From Reticulitermes lucifugus (taxonomy: Eukaryota > Arthropoda > Insecta > Blattodea > Rhinotermitidae), in NCBI GenBank assembly GCA_026260175.1, contig JAKCWW010007906.1, forward strand, positions 4,928-27,732: a DNA stretch of 22,805 nt, read 5' to 3'. Each line of letters opens with the position of its first letter. Positions within the stretch are counted from its first letter, which is position 1. Made by a program: the position numbers and the translations under genes. Below the pieces are notes generated by a model. It searched no databases. It was not told the origin of the DNA and saw only the letters and a program-made list of their open reading frames with translations. Below, piece after piece: positions 17,664 to 22,805 of this stretch.

Positions 17664-18470
17664 GCTAAAGGGTTGCACAGAAGATTGATAATGGTCGAAG
17701 TGCATGGGTCACTGTGGTGCTCGCCTTTCTGTACTCTATTCTATGTTTGTTTCCAAAAATGAAGGCCTTACAGAGTGCATGCCATTTTCCTTCCCACTAA
17801 CATAATTCATAAACATTCCTGTATCATTTCACTCAGTTCCAAACACAGCACACAAATCCAATCCTGGTATATATTTCAATCAATTTGTAGTCCAAACTGT
17901 TCAATGAGAACCAAATTTAGGTTCACAGATCATCAAAATCAGTTACAAGTTGTATTTAATATGAACCCAGTTTATTATGTTTCTTTGTTGTAGCCAGAAA
18001 GACATTATAACTGGAATGGAGAACAGAATGTTCTGAACAAGCATTTTTATTAAAAAAAAACACAATTACAATCAATCAACTATCACTTTAAAAATGCAGT
18101 TTGTATTTTTGTTCACCAGAACGGTTCCACCTGGAGTAAGAAACCAATAACTTGTAGTCTTGAATAAACTCTGTAGTTCTAATAAAAATCGTATCAAGAT
18201 CGCATATAATAGAGGCAACAACCTTCAACCCACAGAAATGGATTTCGCATAACAGCCCACATACACTATTATGACATATGCTCACCAATGACTTACAGTC
18301 ACAACTGGTCACCAGAACATACAGATATCTACTATACTCAAATGTGGTGACTATACATAGTTTCATCTAAAATGTAACTTTACATATGACTTAGTAACCA
18401 AAGCCAGAAATCTGAATTTCCCAATGATATATAAAGGTTGTACGAGGAGGAATCTGCCATACTTCGTGAG
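17664..18470. other. Intron sequence, no gene recognised
   Basis: About 17664-17740 is probably the 3' untranslated tail of the LINE. The remainder is AT-rich. A minus-strand ORF at 18088-18366 shows no domain or splice signals. About 18415-18480 is a copy of the repeat also seen inverted at 19190-19270. Confidence 0.45.
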
Positions 18471-18480
18471 AATGTTCCTT

Positions 18481-18738
18481 TTTTCCAATGGTGCAACAGC
18501 CCTTAGTGGGAAAGGGCGTCCTCATTATCGAGGCTTCATGATCACACTCAGACACACCACACTCGGTAGGACTCCTCTCGACGACTGATCAGTCTGACGC
18601 AGTGACCTCTACTTGATAACACACAGCATGCACAGGAGACAGACATCTATGCCCCCGGCGGGATTCAAACCCACAATCCCAGCAAGCGAACGGCCACAGA
18701 TCCACGCCATAGACCACATAGCCACTAGGATCGGCGAC
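18481..18738 (-). mobile_element. tRNA-derived SINE with 10-bp target duplication
   Basis: Perfect AATGTTCCTT copies lie at 18471-18480 and 18739-18748. Read on the minus strand, the element starts GTCGCCGATCCTAGTGGC, has a promoter A-box-like part (TAGTGGCTATGTGGTCTATG) and a clear B box GGGTTTGAATCCC. A non-tRNA body follows, ending in CCATTGGAAAA as a short A tail next to the duplication. The B box differs from the GGTTCGAATCC consensus by one C to T change. At 258 bp it has a normal SINE length. It would have been transcribed by RNA polymerase III and mobilised by a LINE. Confidence 0.85.
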
Positions 18739-18748
18739 AATGTTCCTT

Positions 18749-19363
18749 AGTTTACTTTATATCATTACAACAAAACATGCTTACATCTGAAGTTGAACAG
18801 AGATAGAGATAATGGCTCAAGAAAAATGTGATCTTCTTTTGGTTCCACATAATGTACCTGTTTAACATGATGTGTTATCCATACCCTGCACAGGTCCATC
18901 CCTCAGCCAGCAGCCAAACCAAGCTCACCCAAGCCAGACACATGCCAGCAAAGTACTTGAAAACCTGAGGCCGATTTTTTAAAAATGGTATGAGTTTTTC
19001 CAGCTTAATTAACATCTTTTATGCCACTCAAATGTTAATTAGATTTTAAATGCAGGTGTTTAAATTAGAGAAACAACAAATTCCTCATTGTTTTAACAGG
19101 TATCTTGTAATCAATAGGTGTGTAACAGCTCTCAATCTTTAAAATTATCTCGTCACTATCTACACAACCGTTCAACTTCGGATATAGGTACACTTCGTTA
19201 CATCAATGTAATTTAACCAAAGGAACATTCTCTCAAAATATGGCAAATTCCTCAAATGTACATCCTGTATAATACTGCTGTTATCTAAGAGGGTGTAAGA
19301 GAGTTGGCTGTGTTTGCCATAGTATGACTTTTTTTTTCTTTGTAAATTGTACTTTTAACTTAC
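18749..19363. other. Intron following exon A, no gene seen
   Basis: AT-rich sequence. It includes, at about 19190-19270 on the plus strand, an uninterrupted copy of the repeat in which the SINE is inserted. Confidence 0.45.
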
Positions 19364-22300
19364 TTTAATATCCAAGACAGGCCCTTCATGAGATTCAAAC
19401 ACCAATCGTTCTACACCATCTGACTTCCGGTCCTTTTTGTGTTTCTTGGAGGACTTGTGCTTATGTGCTTTACTGTTTGCTCCTTCTCTACCCTCCTGAG
19501 GTGTGTCATAAGAACAGGTTGAATCTTGGTCCCAATCATCTTTGCCATCTGCACTGTGAGTAAGCACATCTGCTTCATTTGTTTCATCATTTTTGTTCCT
19601 TCTGGCAATGTACTGCTCTCCATCACTTGTGTCAGACACAAGGGTTGAGATACTGTTCTCATCTTGTATGGCTATTTCAGGAAGGATGCACTGCCCCGTT
19701 AAACGTCCTGGTGAATGTGACTGCACAATAAGGTCACGAGGTAACTGCAATGGACTTGAAGTAATGGTTTCATTTGGTTCAATACTAACCTCAGGCACTT
19801 GTGCCTCAGCACTTGGAATACATCCAAGAGGATCTTGCAGGCTACTGCAGCCCTCTACTTCATTAAGGTGTGTATCAACCACTTCCTTGAAGACCAATCT
19901 ATAAGGATCATCTAATTTGTGTATTAGATTCTGTCCTTTTGACTCAGTTCCCTTTTTCTCCCTTTTCATAAAATCTGTCACAGAAAGTTCACATGAAGAA
20001 CTTGAAGACCTTCGAATTATCTGCTTATTTAGACTATCTGTAGTAGTGAGTTCTTCTTGTGGTTTATTAAAGTTATCAATTTCTTCTACAGTTAGTGGTT
20101 TTACCATAACAAAACAGTTTGGTAAATTCCACTGCAGTGGGTTTGGTTTTGGATCAAGATGCTGGACCTTACTGGGTGGGCCTTCTGTTTCATGTGATTT
20201 TCTCTTCTGTACACCATCAATATATTGACTAGTCCTTGATGGAAGACCAGAAGGTAGAATTTCAGGAGATGACTGTACTTGGCAGTTATTTCTCTTCTCC
20301 ATATATCCTGAGTTAGAAATCACTGTTTTCTTCAGTTGCCTAGCAGGCAATGTACTTTCATCAACTGCATCTGTCTGCTCTATTTTCACTCTCCCCTTCC
20401 TTATTGTACTCATTTTAGCTGCATTTTCATCCATGACACCTGGCTGTATCTCCTGAAAGTCAGATGTCTTTCCAGAAAGTGATCGTCTGCTCCTGCATTC
20501 TGTGGGTTCTTCTTGAGAACCTACAACACACTCATCACCAACAATGTCTGTTTTTGCTGTAAGCTTCCTTTTACGGGTAATTCTACTTACACAATCAGGT
20601 GCCTCTGATTCATCAAAACTTATCAAAATTTTTCCTTTAGGTGACTGCATTTTTTCCCTGCTACAATCTGTGTCTACAACACCTTCAAGCTGAATTTCCA
20701 CATCCTTATGAGACCTTGTTTTTGCATCTCCTCTGTATCTAAAAACACCATTACATGTCTGAGAAGACAACTGTTCAATGGATTTACTAACACTTGGGTT
20801 TCTTGGGGAATGTCTTGTTGATCTGTTACATGAAGTCACACTGTCAGTTTCAAACTGTTTATTGCTTTTTGTCAAAACTCTGGTCCTGACTGGTGAAACT
20901 GTCTCCTTACTGTCTTCTACCATAATGTTACTGTCAGACTGTGAAATTTCCTGTTCACACTTTATGTTTCCCACTCTCTGCATGGTATGTTTGTTCCTGC
21001 TTCTCAGTTCCTTTACTGCAGTTCTGATTAAGGAATCTGAACAAACAGGTTTCTTTACAGTGGATTCACAGCTACTTCCAATCCCGACTTTCCCTCGATT
21101 ACCAGCGGGTCTAAAGGACTTATTTCTCATGGCAATATCAGTCTTGTGCTGTTCATGGGATTGCTTCTTTTTATCACATGAATAGCCCTCCTTACCAACA
21201 TTATGTTTTGGTTTTAAAATCTGTTTCTTCCTTTCAGACTGATGAGATTCTCTCTGATAACCTGAAAGATGGGCAGCCAAATACCTTCTGACCTTATTAG
21301 CACCATCACTGTCTACTTGATCTAATTTTGATTTCAAAGAGGGTGCTTCATCATCACCACCTTTTATCTCGCTCTGGTCACTGTGACCTGAATAATGAAT
21401 CACAGTAGAACCTTCCCCTCTATGACAGTTGGCCTCTATGACAGCAATGTCAATAGTTTTCACACTGTCATTTTGCTTATGTTTTGGCAATGAGAAACGA
21501 GTATTTTGCAGATCAGCTGAGGACCCCATTGGCAACATTACCATAGGAGTTGAGGCAGATGTGGCAGTATCACTTGTACATGAACTCCCTGTTGACTTGT
21601 TGCTAGCTGTTACAAAACCCATATGCTTTTGCTGAGTATTAGAATTACTGCCCAATTTCATTCTGTTACAAAGAGCATGAGATGACACCACTTCCGTTGA
21701 ACTTGCACACTGCAAACCTGCCGATTTTGGTGAATGTCTGCTATTCATATTAGTGCAAGCAGCATCGGTTGTTAAACTCAGCTGCAACTTTGTGTACAAT
21801 TTAAGTTTCATTTCCATCAGTTTCTGGATTTCTTTGTCTATTTCTAACATTTTCAAAAACACATATTTATTGTTTGAACTTACTGCAGATTTTTGAACAT
21901 CTTTCTCTGTGTTCAGATGGTTAATGCCATCATCATTCAGATCACCATCAACACAAGTGGATCTGGCAATGCCTGCACTAGGGTCGCTTGTGTCAGCTAT
22001 ACCAAGGTCACCAACACAAGATGATTCCTCACTGTCCTTGCTGCTTCCTCCAACTCTCTGCAGTCTATCTAATTCTAGATTTATGTCATCAGGCTTGGCT
22101 AGTTTTATTTGTTTTTTGCTATTCTTCTCTTCCTTATTAACATGTGAGGGTCCTTGGAAACTGGGCCCCATTCCATCCATGGGATATAAAAGTTTTGAAG
22201 TATGCTGCAATGGTCTAGTTGCTACAACTGAATCCAGGTCATGAATTTTGGAAATATGAATATGTGAACTTTGTAGAACTTCAGAGTTGAGAGGCTGAAT

Positions 22301-22647
22301 TATTAAATATGGTGGAGACTTTTCCTTTGAGACAGATGTTGTACCAAATTTTTTTGCACCAACAGACTCAATGTTATTTGACAACTTTGATAATTCACAC
22401 CTTCTGGTTACTTTACTTGATGAAAAGTGATCTTTCAGTGATTTTAATAGTTGTGGTGACAGCTGATGTGATTTTTCTAGAAGCTGTAAAATTTTCTGAA
22501 CATCATAAGAATCAAGCTCTTCAAAGAGCTGAGCCTGTGTGCCTACTTCTACTGTAGTCACTTCTTTTGTTGGATTACAAATGACAGGTGAGTGAGTCTG
22601 AGACAAGCTATCCACATTTTGAGGTTCTGGAAATACTGTGGATGCAT
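19364..22647 (-). CDS. ZNF106: Large exon A of ZNF106-like WD40 protein
   Basis: A 3,284-bp exon encodes 1,094 residues without a stop. The acceptor is GGTTTTATTTCAG ending at 22648 (phase 1) and the donor is a perfect GTAAGT from 19363 (phase 0). The open frame continues 35 codons upstream, but that part reads like intron. Near the N-terminus is TVEVGTQAQLFEELDSYDVQ then KILQLLEK..LSPQLLKSLK (about 22555-22430), predicted helical and of unknown role. At about residues 258-288 a short coiled coil, FLKMLEIDKEIQKLMEMKLK, stands out. Most of the rest is Ser/Thr/Lys-rich and probably disordered, with nuclear-localisation-like clusters (TRKRKL; HKHKSSKKHKKDRK). The end, LVFESHEGPVLDIK, begins the WD40 propeller continued by exons B and C. 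A giant disordered exon followed by WD40 repeats is the ZNF106 plan. The zinc fingers of that family are not in the window, so the name stays provisional. Confidence 0.8.
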
Positions 22648-22805
22648 CTGAAATAAAACCATAGTAAATGATCACATCATAATTCTTACACCAATACTGT
22701 GAGCAAACAATTGCAAGCAAATACAAGGCATATCCAACAAGCAAAGTTCCCAAGACTGTAACTTATGTGTTAATCAAGCACTTTATTTTTTGGGAGGAGG
22801 TAGTA
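22648..22805. other. Intron upstream of exon A (partial)
   Basis: On the minus strand this ends in the TTTTATTTCAG acceptor. A weaker alternative acceptor, TTGTTTGCTCACAG, lies at about 22698-22711. Earlier exons lie beyond the right edge. Confidence 0.55.

Noticed and set aside
18088-18366. Minus-strand 92-codon ORF between exons A and B
   Set aside because: It has short Tyr/Val stretches but no WD40 signature, and exon A joins exon B directly in frame across it.
18640-18740. Possible functional tRNA gene on the minus strand
   Set aside because: A and B boxes are present, but no tRNA cloverleaf closes, and a target duplication and A tail mark it as a SINE head.
19593-22557. Plus-strand ORFs opposite the large exon
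   Set aside because: They are antisense shadows of a well-supported coding exon with good splice sites, and none has a recognisable domain.
22648-22753. 35-codon N-terminal extension of the large minus-strand ORF starting at an ATG
   Set aside because: A TTTTATTTCAG acceptor sits at 22648, and the upstream translation is hydrophobic/aromatic and unlike the rest of the exon. More likely intron read through.

Overview
This is a eukaryotic window and almost certainly insect. It is AT-rich, holds one spliced gene on the minus strand, and is otherwise filled with decayed transposons. The repeat fragments (a non-LTR RT/RNase H, a Penelope RT, a tRNA-derived SINE and several mariner lineages) resemble families I associate with cockroach and termite genomes. 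Blattodea is therefore my best guess, from remembered similarity rather than a search.

The host gene runs right to left. Three exons are supported by matching splice signals and reading frame: exon A (22647 to 19364, 3,284 bp), exon B (15047 to 14811, 237 bp) and exon C (10507 to 10388, 120 bp). Exon A encodes about 1,094 residues of mostly disordered, Ser/Lys-rich protein with one short coiled coil and a basic Lys/His tract, and ends in the first strand of a WD40 propeller. Exons B and C continue the propeller. The layout and the WD40 text best match ZNF106. Upstream exons (expected N-terminal zinc finger) lie beyond the right edge. The remaining blades and C-terminal zinc fingers lie beyond the left edge or in sequence I could not recognise, so the intron after exon C would exceed 10 kb.

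Region by region: 1-2900 holds a broken non-LTR RT flanked by copies of an unnamed dispersed repeat (here called XY). 2965-5390 holds a dead mariner with a 488-bp hAT element nested in it (8-bp target duplication), followed by a 763-bp pogo/Tigger-type element flanked by TA. 5430-5690 is another XY copy. 5792-7110 is a nearly full-length but dead mariner. 7255-8400 is a deleted Tigger transposase. 8480-9040 is a tandem XY copy. 9895-10103 is a long imperfect palindrome. The exon C to B intron carries dispersed repeats, a purine-rich tract, a Penelope-like RT pseudogene cut off by a long trinucleotide microsatellite, a hammerhead-like module and a small broken ORF. The exon B to A intron carries a small MITE, a third mariner invaded by a foldback microsatellite, a LINE RNase H fragment and a SINE with a clean 10-bp target duplication.

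The most unusual theme is the recurrence of a CUGANGA / hairpin / (G/A)AAAC layout in several unrelated-looking repeats on both strands. This is the order of parts of a type-I hammerhead ribozyme, which is known from Penelope-like elements and some satellites. The copies here look mutated. No wholly new genetic system is evident. No tRNA, rRNA, CRISPR array or viral gene was found.
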